Positions 44,247 through 54,746 of a stretch of DNA of 64,000 nt are shown here, in pieces. The position numbers and the translations under genes were made by a program. The notes below the pieces were generated by a model. The model was not told the origin of the DNA. It did not search any database and saw nothing but the letters and a program-made list of their open reading frames with translations. The stretch is from Macrolepiota albuminosa (Eukaryota > Basidiomycota > Agaricomycetes > Agaricales > Agaricaceae): NCBI GenBank assembly GCA_027475525.1, contig JAMWFC010000044.1, positions 1,365,340-1,429,339 on the forward strand, read 5' to 3'. Numbering within the stretch: the stretch's first letter is position 1; each line of letters starts with the position of its first letter.

Positions 44247-47200
44247 CTCCCACTTGACGATGAGACTGGTAATACGACTCCCATATTATCACGATGTTTT
44301 TCGAACGTTTCGCGCGGTAAGGCTTTTGTTAACGCGTCTGCGATCATTTCGTGTGTAGAGATATGTCGTAACTGAATATTATTGCGGGAAATGTGTTCGC
44401 GTATGAAGTGATAACGGATGTCGATATGTTTAGCTCGAGAGTGACCTACGGGATTCTTTGAGAGTGCTATACTTCCGGTGCTGTCGGTGTGGATGATGGT
44501 GGCCTCGGTTTGTTGAAACTGAAGATCTTTGAGAAGGTTTCGTAGCCAAATTGCCTCCCTAGTTGCATTTGATGAAGCAATGTATTCGGCTTCGACGGTC
44601 GAGGTAGCCGTAACCGATTGCTTCTTTGAAGACCAAGAAACCATTCCACCATTTATATCGAAACACCAACCGCTAACGGATCGTCTATCGTGGTTATCTT
44701 GCGCCCAATTGGCATCGCTCCACCCTACAAGACGCATCTCGTTGGTTGATAGACCACCCAGTCTTAAGCAGTATTCCTTGGTGCCCTTTAAGTAGCGTAA
44801 GACTCTTTTGCACGCAGCAAAATGATTAACCCCAGGATTATCAGAAAATCGAGCTAGTAAATTCACCGCGAACTGTATGTCGGGGCGTGTCTGGGTAGCG
44901 TAGAGTAACGAGCCGATGAGGGATAGATAATTAATGCCGCCTGAATACAATCGATATGAAATGCGTTCATCCTCGGTTTGAGGACATTGCAATAACGATA
45001 AATTGTGATTAGTGACGAGAGGGGTGGCTACGGGATGACAAGTCGACATTCCAAATCGTTCTAAAATCGAGTCGATATAACGAGACTGATTTAGATATAT
45101 GATGTGATTGGGGCGATCACGTTTGATCTGTAGGCCCAGCACGTAATGAATCTCGCCCAGGTCTGTTATTTCGAAACGTTTATCGATATTCCTTTTGAAG
45201 GACGCGATTTGAGAGATGTTATGACCAGCTATAAGCATGTCATCCACGTAGACTATTACAATAAGAACGATTTTGTCTTTGTCGTACAGAAGATAGAGGC
45301 AATCATCGGCATTCGAAGCTTTAAAACCCAGACTTGTTAGAACTTCGTGTAATTTTTCTTTCCACTTTCTACCAGCTTGTTTTAGGCCGTAGAGGGCCTT
45401 AATCAGTTTCCAGTACGGTGCACCTTTAACTCCCGAAGGCGTTTTCATGTAAATTTCTTCGTCGAGATTTCCCTCCAGGTACGCTCCGACTACATCAATT
45501 TGATGTATCTCAAGGTCCAAGGTAGCCGCCAATGTAAGAAATACTCGAAGAGTCGTGAACTTGGCTACAGATGAAAACGTTTCGTTATAATCGATGCCAT
45601 GGACTTGGGAGAACCCTTGAGCTACGATTCGTGCTTTGTATTTTGCGAGTTTCCCGTTTTCATCGAGCTTTTCTTTCAGCACGACCTTACTACCCACTGC
45701 TTTCTTTCCCGGAGGTAAGTGGTCTACCTCCTCGAATACTCCCCTCTTCACAAGCTGATTATATTCGGCGGTGATGGCTTCCTGCCACTTATGGGCGTCA
45801 GCGGATAATAATGCGGTTTCGACGTTAGGGCCAGAGACGGCAACGAAAGCCATGTGGTTATCGGATTCGTCGTTCTCGCCTTGCCGATATCTCGTCGGAA
45901 GCCTTTTCAATCGAGTAGAGGGTTCGCGCTGGGGTAGATCACTCCATTTGGACCTTTTTCGAGGAGCGGGAGGGGGATTCAAAGGTGTCGGAGTACGTGC
46001 TGTATCAGATTGGGGCGCAGGTGAAGGGTACCTCAAATCTTCCGTTGGAGTGCTAACTGACTCGTTATCTGACGGCTGAAGATCCTCTAACTGCGCTTCA
46101 ACCTCGGATTCGGAAGAGGGATTACGTATTGAGACTTGTCTGGCGTGCTCGGACTCGGGGTACGTAGCCGTATTGATAAACTCATTTATTTCCTCTGTGG
46201 TAGACTGCGTAAGTCCAAGATCAAGACGGGCAAGCTCACTGGGAGTATCGTCTTCGTAAAATTCGACGTCTCTAGAAGTAATGAGCTTTCCGTTTTCTAG
46301 ATCTTCAAGTCTATATCCCTTGGTTTCATCAGCCCACCAGCCCAGCATTCGAACTCGAACAGCTCGAGACTCTAACTTCCCTTGCCGAACCTCCTTCGGC
46401 ACATGAGCCCACCCAAGCGATCCGAAGATTCGAAGATGCGCTAAATCAGGTTTTCGGCCATACCATTCGGTGAAGGGAATCTTCCCTTGTAAAGCAGAGG
46501 TTGGCGTAATAGAACGGATGTGCACTGCGTACATAAAGGCCTCCCCCCAATATCGTAGGTCCATTTTTGCACCATGAAGCATGGACCTAACCATCTCCAT
46601 GATTACGGCAATAGCACGCTCTGCTATACCGTTTTGCTGAGGTCGATACGGATTGGTGGTCTGGTGTTTGATGCCGTTTAGGGCGCAAAACTTTCGTAAA
46701 GTTGAGTTTACGAATTCGTTACCGTTGTCCGTTCTAATGCATTTGACGAACTTTCCACCGCTCCTTTCATATAGTGCAGTGGTATCGCGAACGGCATCGT
46801 TTACCTCGTCTTTGGATTTGAGTAGACGACCAGTAGGGAACCTTTTGCTTGCTTCCACAGTAACCATGGCGTAACGATTGCCATCCCAGGTAGCGACACT
46901 CATAGGTCCAGTAATGTCCATGACGAGTAATTCGTTGAGTTCGTATTTGGTCTGGCTGGAATCGGGCAACGGGGGTCGAACGGACTTTCCCTCTGCGCAA
47001 CCACTGCAAAGTCTGTCGAACTCTTGTGGTAACTTTATCTTTATTCCCGTAACCATCTGCTGATCCATCATATATTTAATAGCTCGGGGACTAATGTGTC
47101 CCAAACGTCGATGCCACAAACGCATTGTGGATTCGTTCGCGATGTACGCCACATGGTTGTCAGTTATCCCCATTGTTAATATTTCAATGCGGTACAGCGT

Positions 47201-48577
47201 GCCATGGGAACCGATAAGATTCGCGTGTAGGAATTCCTTGTTGTTCCACGAGAGGCTAATACCATAAGTAAGTCCGTTAATGGTGGCACCAGCCCTTTGT
47301 AACAATCCAAGACTAATGAGATTGGCTCCAAGGGTGGGGATGTGCAGAACGTCGTGCAGTTGGACATCGTTAGTTCCAGATGGGAGGTAAGTGCGGAATG
47401 CAATGGTTCCTTTGCCAGTAACTGGTAACGCATTCATACCGCCTACAGAAATATATTGATTTTCGATTCCTTGATAGTTAACATAGTATCCGAGATCTGC
47501 CACCATGTGGCACGATGCGGCGCTGTCGAGGAGTAGTCCAGTGGGCATACCATCATACGTAGCCATGAGTACCTTCCCAACTTCTCGCGCTCCAGACTCA
47601 AGCGTGGACACAGATATATTCGTGCTTCCGGAACTCCTTGGCAACTTGGGTTTCGGGCACTTCGGGCTCCAGTGTCCCTTTTCACCACAATTGTGGCAAA
47701 CATCGTCAGGTTTCGGTTGGCGTTTAATCCTAGGTACTCTCCTTTGGACAGACTTGGTCCTACTCCCACTCGATGTGTTGTTCCTGGTGGACAGGAACGC
47801 CAAAGTTTTATTGGTAGAGTTATTTTCGAGGGTTATTCTGTCATACACGGACAATAATTCCGTAGTCACGGTTTCGAGAGTAAGAGAAGCGCCACGCGAC
47901 AATAAGTTTTGCTTGACCACTTCCCAGGTTGGAGTACGGGGTAGCGAGAGAAGCATGGCATTGAGGATAGTATAGTCGTCGACATTGTGACCAGCTTCGG
48001 TAAAGCGGCGACGTATGCTCATGTAGAACCCGAGGTGATCAGCCAAGGGTGAGTTACCGTCCCATCTTTTCGCGTACAGCTGCTGATAGTAATAGTGGAT
48101 GTTTATACCACTCTGCTGGTCGACGTAATTTTTCTTCATATGCTCCCAAATCTTTTGGGAAGTGTCAAGATCGACTATAGTTTCGCGCTGAGTGTATTCG
48201 ATAGAGTTACGAATCAATCCCATAGCCGAATCATCCTTGTTAAGCCAGTGCTCGTATTTATCACGAGCAGTTTGCCAAGTCGAGAAATCCTTGGACTGCA
48301 ACGCCTTCATCAAGTCCGGTCCCTGCTTGTAGACGACTTGGGGCGGCTGATCACTAGTAGGGCACGTAGTAGTCATGAGGTCAGGATAATCAATGGGTGG
48401 TTTCGGAGGACGAGGCTCTCTCCCGGATACTACACCCCATAAGGCTTTAGCCTGCAGAGCTGACTTCATGTTATCGGACCACGTATGGTAGTTTGTACCA
48501 TTAAATTTCGGAAACTGTAAAGTTTCGGAAGTGCTGGTCTCATTCGCAACGGCGGGGCCCATAACCTGTCGCAGCAT
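44225..48577 (-). CDS. Ty1/copia Gag-Pol polyprotein (1450 aa)
   Basis: A single open frame. Gag (UBN2-like, PKFNGTNYHTW) fills about residues 20-280. The CCHC zinc knuckle CHNCGEKGHWSPKC is at 294-307, and the aspartic protease DSAAS at 351. The integrase zinc finger has H489, H494, C524 and C527, and the integrase catalytic triad is D554, D617, E653. Reverse transcriptase has YVDDM at 1110-1114, and RNase H has D1288 (WSDANW), the VEAEYIA block around 1330 and D1365. No frameshift separates Gag from Pol. The ATG lies in the last 11 bp of the 5' LTR and the stop lies within the 3' LTR, so the primer-binding site is inside the coding sequence. Confidence 0.97.
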   Translation of the reverse strand: MLRQVMGPAVANETSTSETLQFPKFNGTNYHTWSDNMKSALQAKALWGVVSGREPRPPKPPIDYPDLMTTTCPTSDQPPQVVYKQGPDLMKALQSKDFSTWQTARDKYEHWLNKDDSAMGLIRNSIEYTQRETIVDLDTSQKIWEHMKKNYVDQQSGINIHYYYQQLYAKRWDGNSPLADHLGFYMSIRRRFTEAGHNVDDYTILNAMLLSLPRTPTWEVVKQNLLSRGASLTLETVTTELLSVYDRITLENNSTNKTLAFLSTRNNTSSGSRTKSVQRRVPRIKRQPKPDDVCHNCGEKGHWSPKCPKPKLPRSSGSTNISVSTLESGAREVGKVLMATYDGMPTGLLLDSAASCHMVADLGYYVNYQGIENQYISVGGMNALPVTGKGTIAFRTYLPSGTNDVQLHDVLHIPTLGANLISLGLLQRAGATINGLTYGISLSWNNKEFLHANLIGSHGTLYRIEILTMGITDNHVAYIANESTMRLWHRRLGHISPRAIKYMMDQQMVTGIKIKLPQEFDRLCSGCAEGKSVRPPLPDSSQTKYELNELLVMDITGPMSVATWDGNRYAMVTVEASKRFPTGRLLKSKDEVNDAVRDTTALYERSGGKFVKCIRTDNGNEFVNSTLRKFCALNGIKHQTTNPYRPQQNGIAERAIAVIMEMVRSMLHGAKMDLRYWGEAFMYAVHIRSITPTSALQGKIPFTEWYGRKPDLAHLRIFGSLGWAHVPKEVRQGKLESRAVRVRMLGWWADETKGYRLEDLENGKLITSRDVEFYEDDTPSELARLDLGLTQSTTEEINEFINTATYPESEHARQVSIRNPSSESEVEAQLEDLQPSDNESVSTPTEDLRYPSPAPQSDTARTPTPLNPPPAPRKRSKWSDLPQREPSTRLKRLPTRYRQGENDESDNHMAFVAVSGPNVETALLSADAHKWQEAITAEYNQLVKRGVFEEVDHLPPGKKAVGSKVVLKEKLDENGKLAKYKARIVAQGFSQVHGIDYNETFSSVAKFTTLRVFLTLAATLDLEIHQIDVVGAYLEGNLDEEIYMKTPSGVKGAPYWKLIKALYGLKQAGRKWKEKLHEVLTSLGFKASNADDCLYLLYDKDKIVLIVIVYVDDMLIAGHNISQIASFKRNIDKRFEITDLGEIHYVLGLQIKRDRPNHIIYLNQSRYIDSILERFGMSTCHPVATPLVTNHNLSLLQCPQTEDERISYRLYSGGINYLSLIGSLLYATQTRPDIQFAVNLLARFSDNPGVNHFAACKRVLRYLKGTKEYCLRLGGLSTNEMRLVGWSDANWAQDNHDRRSVSGWCFDINGGMVSWSSKKQSVTATSTVEAEYIASSNATREAIWLRNLLKDLQFQQTEATIIHTDSTGSIALSKNPVGHSRAKHIDIRYHFIREHISRNNIQLRHISTHEMIADALTKALPRETFEKHRDNMGVVLPVSSSSGSVEGYDV
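48555..48566 (-). promoter_or_regulatory. Primer-binding site, half-tRNA type
   Basis: Immediately after the 5' LTR the coding strand reads GGTTATGGGCCC. Its complement GGGCCCATAACC matches the anticodon stem-loop of initiator tRNA-Met (GGGCTCATAACC in yeast) at 11 of 12 positions. It does not resemble a tRNA 3' end. Drosophila copia and yeast Ty5 prime from such an internal half-tRNA, so the same is inferred here. Confidence 0.65.
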
Positions 48578-48887
48578 TATTGCGCAACGATAATATGTAT
48601 ATTCGCGTATAGTAGTTAATACAAAGATAGACTGGAGTCAATGCCGAAAAGATGACATAAGTAAGAATAATATAATAATATACAGTAAATGGCATACCTG
48701 GAGTCAATGCCGAAAAGATGACATGACCCCAGGTTTTCACATAGTATTTATAGACGTGAATGTAAGTAAATTATGTCATAACAGGATAAGAAATACATCA
48801 TGGTGAGAAAAGGAAAACATACGCGTGTATGAGGTAACTGTGATGTCATTGAAGAGTAATCAGTATCATACGTCATATCCTTCGACA
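48567..48887 (-). repeat. Copia element 1, 5' LTR
   Basis: 321 bp, matching 43926-44246. Its inner end GCTGCGACA contains the polyprotein ATG. Its outer end is followed by a second copy of its last 77 bp. Confidence 0.95.
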
Positions 48888-48964
48888 AGGAAAACATACG
48901 CGTGTATGAGGTAACTGTGATGTCATTGAAGAGTAATCAGTATCATACGTCATATCCTTCGACA
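48811..48964. repeat. 77-bp perfect tandem duplication (site 5)
   Basis: The last 77 bp of the LTR (48811-48887, starting AGGAAAACATACGCG) recur at 48888-48964. The target duplication ATCGC follows only the second copy, and the other LTR has one copy, so the extra unit arose after insertion or in assembly. Confidence 0.95.
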
Positions 48965-48969
48965 ATCGC

Positions 48970-49169
48970 GCCTTTCCAAGTATTCTGTATCAAAAAGTTA
49001 AGAAGTACAATGCAAAGTTACTCACCCTCAGTCCAGTATAAATGACTGAGGGTTTGTTCTATCAGGAGTCCATTATATAGGGAAGTGTGTGATATAGTTA
49101 TCTGTCAGGATTTTAGATTTTGAGTGATAATTGTGGTTGTGACTTAAGGCACAGTGTGATGTCTGTGGT
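48970..49169. mobile_element. LTR relic with CCCTCAGT hairpin
   Basis: Homologous in short blocks to 54948-55200: ACCCTCAGTC...GACTGAGGGTTT, a TATATA/AATATAAG box 25-40 bp later, then AAGGCACARTGTRA. It is probably part of an old LTR, cut at 49170 by another LTR. Confidence 0.5.
49024..49053. promoter_or_regulatory. CCCTCAGT hairpin, copy 1
   Basis: ACCCTCAGTC then 10 nt then GACTGAGGGT, a perfect 10-bp stem, with TATATAGG about 20-25 bp downstream. Confidence 0.6.
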
Positions 49170-49790
49170 TGTCAGGTTCTGCTGACTACAGGGGCTTCCA
49201 ACTGCAAGCAGGTAGACTTGACATCTACAGGGCAACTCCAAACATACAAGGAAGAGAGATGAGTGGGTTCTGAGGATTCTGGGAGAGTGCAGGGGTACTC
49301 CAAGACTCAGGCAGAGTGCCAGGGTTTGATAGGGGAGATTGTGAGGATCTCAGACTAAGTCCAGATGTCAATGAAGTAGAGCAGAGTTGGAGTGTTAGGA
49401 TGTGATATGGGTGACGATGCAAAGGAGTACCATGAACACAACATCAGGGTCATGAAGACCACTTACTTCCTTTGTACAGAATGCATTTATATACCTCAGC
49501 AGACAGCACTGGTACCCCAGTTCAGTTTATGTGATCTGAGGGTATGCTACTTATCATTGCTCTCTACATTACACACAACTAACATACAACTATTTAGATT
49601 AAAAACTTACCACATGAATTTTAGGCAATATCAAGACTACTGTGATGAGATGCTAAATATCTAAATACCCAACACAGTTAGAGTCCAGGTAACTCAGGTG
49701 GAGTCTGAGGCTGGACTCCATGTAGTCATCTTGGGTGGTGTGTAGTATGGGTTTGGGTGTGTCATCCAAAGAGGTCAGAGTACTGACTGG
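49170..49790 (+). mobile_element. Decayed LTR of the 29213 family, cut by copia 2
   Basis: It begins TGTCAGGTTCTGCTGACTAC, matching TGTCAAGTTCTGCTGACAAC at 29213, and shares GGCAATATCAAGACTACTGT (about 49624) with 29584. Several CG sites of the young copy are TG or CA here. Copia element 2 is inserted at its right end. The remainder should lie after 54746 but is too diverged to trace with certainty. Confidence 0.65.
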
Positions 49791-52700
49791 TGTTGAAGAA
49801 CATGACGCTTAGCTTCGGCCATGCATTTATGACATCATTTCCTACATCATATACACGTATGTTCCTTTATTTCATTATGATATCTTAATTGCACAATTAT
49901 GACATACTTATATTCACGCATCTATAAATACTATGTCGCACCCTGGAGTCTTATTATCCTTCGATATTTGACTCCAGGTACGTCATCTACACTTACTTTA
50001 AAACTTATACTTATTATCCTTCGATATTTGACTCCAGACTCCAGTGTTTAACTATATTGTCTACTATATATGAATACATCACCGTTGCGCTATAATGCTG
50101 CGTCAGGTTATGGGCCCCGCCATTGCAAATGAGACCAGCACTTCCGAAACTTTACAGTTTCCGAAATTTAATGGTACAAATTACCATACCTGGTTCGATA
50201 ATATGAAGTCAGCTTTGCAGGCTAAAGCCTTATGGGGTGTAGTATCTGGGAGAGAGCCTCATCCTCCAAAACCACCCATCGAGTATGCTGACCTCATGAC
50301 TACTACGTGCCCTACCGGTGAAAAGCCTCCTCAAGTCGTTTATAAAGAGGGATCAGACTTGATGAAGGCGTTGCAGTCTAAAGAATTTCTGACTTGGCAG
50401 ACTGCCCGTGACAAGTATGAGCATTGGCTCAACAAGGATGACTCGGCCATGGGATTAATTCGTAACGCTATCGAATACACCCAGCGCGAAACTATAGCCG
50501 ATCTCGACACTTCCCAAAAGATTTGGGAACACATGAAGAAGAATTACGTTGACCAGCAGAGTGGTATCAATGTCCACTACTACTATCAGCAGCTATATGC
50601 GAAAAGATGGGACAGTAACTCACCCTTGACTGATCACCTTGGGTTCTATATGAATATTCGTTGCCGCTTTATTGAGGCAGGTCACGTCGTCAATGACTAT
50701 ACTATTCTTAATGCCATGCTTCTTTCACTACCCCGTACTCCAACTTGGGAGGTTGTTAAACAAAATTTATTGTCTCGCAGTACTTCACTCACCCTCGAAA
50801 CCGTGACCACAGAACTATTATCTGTGTATGACCGGATAAAGCTTGAAAGTAACTCCACAACCAAAACACTAGCTTTTGTGTCCACTGGGGACAATAACTC
50901 GAGTGGGAGCAGAGTGAGAATCTATAATCCTAAAAGAAGGTTTAAAACCAAACGCCAGCCAAAACCCGATGACGTCTGCCACAATTGTGGAGACAAGGGA
51001 CATTGGAGTCCAAGATGTCCAAAGCCTAAACGGTCTAAAGGCTCTGGAAATGCCAATATAACGATATCCCCAGCAAAGACAGATACACGAGAAGTTGGTA
51101 AAGTTCTGATGGCTACTTACGATGGTATGCCCACAGGATTACTTCTCGATAGCGCTGCTTCTTGCCACATGATGGCTGATCTTGCTTATTTCGTTAATTA
51201 TCAAGGGATAGGGGATCAACACATATCTGTTGGTGGTATGAACGTCTTATCTGTTGCTGGAAAAGGAATGATTTCATTTCGAACCTATCTTCCTAACGGA
51301 ATCAATGACGTACAGTTGCGAGACGTTTTACACATCCCCACACTTGGCGCAAATCTTATTAGTCTTGGACTACTTCAGCGTGGCAGAGCTACCATCAGTG
51401 GATTGGCCTATGGAATTGGCTTATCTTGGAATGGCCAAGAATTTTTACATGCCAATCTTATTGGCTCGCATGGCACGTTGTATCGAATCGAGACCATGAC
51501 TATGGGCATCACTGATAATAATATCGCTTTCATTGCCAATGAATCCACTATGCGACTCTGGCACCGTCAGCTGGGTCATATTAGCCCACGAACCATAAAA
51601 ACAATGGTTGATCAACATCTTGTAACCGGTATCAACATCAAATTACCTCGAGAATATGATCGACTCTGCAGCGGCTGTGCAGAAGGAAAGTCAACCTGGC
51701 CTCCTCTTCCTGACTCAAGCACTACCGAGTATGAATTAAACGAATTATTGGTAATGGACTTAACAGGTCTGATGAGTGTCGCTACCTGGGATGGAAACCG
51801 ATATGCCATGGTCACGGTAGAAGCGAGCAAACGTTATCCTACGGGTCGACTCCTGAAAACAAAAGACAAAGTCAATGAAGCAGTACGCGAGACCACAGCC
51901 TTGTACAAACGAAGCGGAGGAAAGTTTGTCCAAATAATTAGGACAGATAACGGGAGCGAATTCGTGAATTCAGCTTTATAAAAATTCTGTGCACTAAATG
52001 GCATCAGACACCAAACTACGAATCCGTATCGTCCACAGCAAAATGGCATCGCAGAACGAGCTATAGCTGTTATAATGGAGATGGTTCGTAGCATGCTCCA
52101 TGGTGCCAAAATGGACCTGCGTTACTGGGGAGAAGTTTTCATGTATGCCGTTTATATTCGTTCTATTACTCCTACCTCTGCTTTAAAGGGAAAAATTCCC
52201 TACACCAAATGGTATGGACGCAAGCCTGATGTTGCTCATCTACGCATCTTTGGATCACTAGGATGGGCACACGTACCAAAGGAAGTCCGACAGGGCAAAT
52301 TGGAATCTCGTGCTGTTCATGTACAAATGTTAGGTTGGTGGGCAGAAGAAACAAAAGGATATAGGTTGGAGGACCTTGAAAACGGAAAACTCATTACTTC
52401 TCGAGATGTCAAATTTTACGAGGACAATACACCGAGTGAATTAGCGCATCTAGATCCCGAGTTTACACAGTCGACAATGCAAGAAATCAATGATTTTATC
52501 AATACGGCCACGTACCCTGAATCCGAGACGCCCAGGCAGGTTTTCATTTCGGACACTTCCTCCGAATTAGAAGTCGAAGCCCAGCTGGAAGAGATACAGT
52601 CTTCAGAGAGAGAATCGAATAATTCGACACCCACTGAAGAATTACGATATCCAACTCCCACACCATCATCTGACTCTACAATCGGACAAACTGTTCCCAT

Positions 52701-54746
52701 TCCACCTCTGGCACCTCGAAAAAGTACCAAATGGAAAGACTTGCCTCCACGAGAACCCTCTATGCGTCTAAGGAAACTTCCTCTCAGATTCTGACAAGAA
52801 AATAATAATGAATCGGAATGTCACATGGCGTTTGTCGCAGTATCAGGACCTACTCTTGAAGATGCGTTAAAATCGACGAATGCTGATGAATGGCAACAAG
52901 CCATCATGAACGAGTATAATCAGCTAGTAAACAAAGGTGTGTTTGAAGAAGTTGATTACTTACCTCTCGGAAAAAAGGCTGTGGGAAGTAAAGTGGTCCT
53001 GAAGGAGAAGTTTGACGAGAACAGTAATCACGCAAAGTATAAAGCACATATAGTGGCCCAAGGCTTTTCTCAAGTCCCAGGTGTAGACTTCAACGAAACA
53101 TTTTCCTCAGTAGCCAAGTTCACTACACTCCACATGTTCTTGACTCTGGCGGCGACTCTTGATCTGGAAATACATCAAATTGATGTGATCGGAGCTTACT
53201 TAGAGGGAGAACTCGACAAGGACATTTACATGAAAGCACCTTCAGGAATCGGGAATCACAAGTACTGAAAACTTGTCAAAGCCATATACGGGCTAAAACA
53301 AGCAGGGAGGAAATGGAAAGAGAAGTTACATGGAGTCATGATAAGTCTCGGATTCACGCCATCAGCAGCTGACGATTGTCTTTATATATTGCGCGAAAAC
53401 GGAGAAATTATACTTATTGTGATCATCTATGTAGATGACATGATAATGGCCGGTCGTAATTTGACTAGGATAGTCTCTTTCAAAAGGGACATAGACGAGC
53501 ATTTTGACATCACTGATCTAGGCGAAATACACTACGTACTCGGTTTACAAATCAAGCGGGATCATGTCAACCGTACTATCTATTTGAATCAATCACTCTA
53601 CATCGATTCTATCCTTGATCGATTCAAAATGACAGATTGTCACCCAGTTTCTACTCCTTTGACCTCAAACCACAATTTGTCGTTACTCCAGTCACCTTCA
53701 ACTGAGGACGAGCAAATGGCCTATAACCAGTTTGCCAAGGGATTGAATTATCTTTCCCTGATTGGCTCATTGCTTTACACGACACAGACACGCCCAGATG
53801 TACAATTCGCGGTAAACTTATTAGCACGTTTTTCAAACAATCCTGGGATACCTTATCTTGCCGCTTGCAAAAGGGTATTTCGATACTTAAAAGGAACAAA
53901 ATCCTACAGTTTGAAGCTTGGAAGTTTACCTGAAAATGAAATCCAACTTGTGGGATGGAGTGACGCTAACTGGGCTCAAGACAATTATGATCGTCGATCT
54001 ATCAGCGGTTGGTGTTACGATATAAATGGTAGCCTCATGTCGTGGTCATCCAAGAAACAACTGGTCACAGCTACATCCACGGTTGAAGCCGAGTACATCG
54101 CCTCTTCCAATGCCATGAGGGAAGCCATTTGGCTTCGAAACTTATTAAAGGACCTGGATTTCTTACAGACCGATGCCACGATTATACACACAGACAGCAC
54201 CGGCAGTATTGCTTTATCAAAAAACCCTGTAGGACATTCACAAGCAAAACATATCGATATTCGTTACCACTTCATACGTGAACACATTTCTCGAAACAAT
54301 ATCCGATTAAAACATGTCCCCACTCACGAAATGATCGCCGACGCTCTAACCAAAGCTTTACCTCGAGATGCTTTTGAAAAATATCGCACAAAAATGGGTG
54401 TTGTCTTGCCTATGCCAGTGTCAAGTGGGAGTGTTGAAGAACATGACGCTTAGCTTTGGCCATGCATTTATGACATCATTTCCTACATCATATACACGTA
54501 TGTTCCTTTATTTCATTATGATATCTTAATTGCACAATTATGACATACTTATATTCACGCATCTATAAATACTATGTCGCACCCTGGAGTCTTATTATCC
54601 TTCGATATTTGACTCCAGGTACGTCATCTACACTTACTTTAAAACTTATACTTATTATCCTTCGATATTTGACTCCAGACTCCAGTGTTTAACTATATTG
54701 TCTACTATATACAAATACATCACCGTTGCACTATAATGCTGCGTCA
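49791..54746 (+). mobile_element. Full-length Ty1/copia element 2, inactivated
   Basis: LTRs 49791-50105 and 54432-54746 (315 bp each) differ at about four positions. The target duplication ACTGG is at 49786-49790 and 54747-54751. The polypurine tract AAGTGGGAG (54423-54431) and the primer site GGTTATGGGCCC (50106-50117) are conserved with element 1. The coding region matches element 1 from MLRQVMGPA onward but has three premature stops. It is the same family in opposite orientation, older than element 1. Confidence 0.96.
50095..54453 (+). pseudogene. Ty1/copia Gag-Pol, three premature stops
   Basis: It is collinear with the intact polyprotein at 44225-48577: zinc knuckle CHNCGDKGHWSPRC, protease DSAAS, integrase IRTDNGSEFV, reverse transcriptase YVDDM, RNase H WSDANWAQDN. 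Stops occur at 51979-51981 (TAA, in the integrase after VNSAL), at about 52792-52794 (TGA where element 1 has an Arg codon after LPTRY) and at about 53266-53268 (TGA where element 1 has the Trp of APYWKL). At least the last two fit C-to-T or G-to-A transitions. No net frameshift is seen, so inactivation is by point mutation only. Confidence 0.93.

Larger units (their letters stand above)
43926..48964 (-). mobile_element. Full-length Ty1/copia element, intact
   Basis: LTRs at 43926-44246 and 48567-48887 (321 bp each) appear identical base for base. They begin and end TGTCGAAGGAT...GCTGCGACA on the coding strand. The target duplication ATCGC lies at 43921-43925 and 48965-48969, once the extra 77-bp copy at 48888-48964 is counted as part of the LTR end. 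A polypurine tract AAGTGGGAG precedes the 3' LTR (44247-44255). One uninterrupted polyprotein spans the element. Identical LTRs and an open frame mean a very recent insertion, possibly still mobile. Confidence 0.96.

Noticed and set aside
47505..47975. 156-codon plus-strand frame inside copia element 1
   Set aside because: Antisense of the intact polyprotein without recognisable motifs.
53266..53337. Gap between frames in copia element 2 as an intron or frameshift site
   Set aside because: The frame is the same on both sides; only a TGA replaces the Trp codon of element 1.
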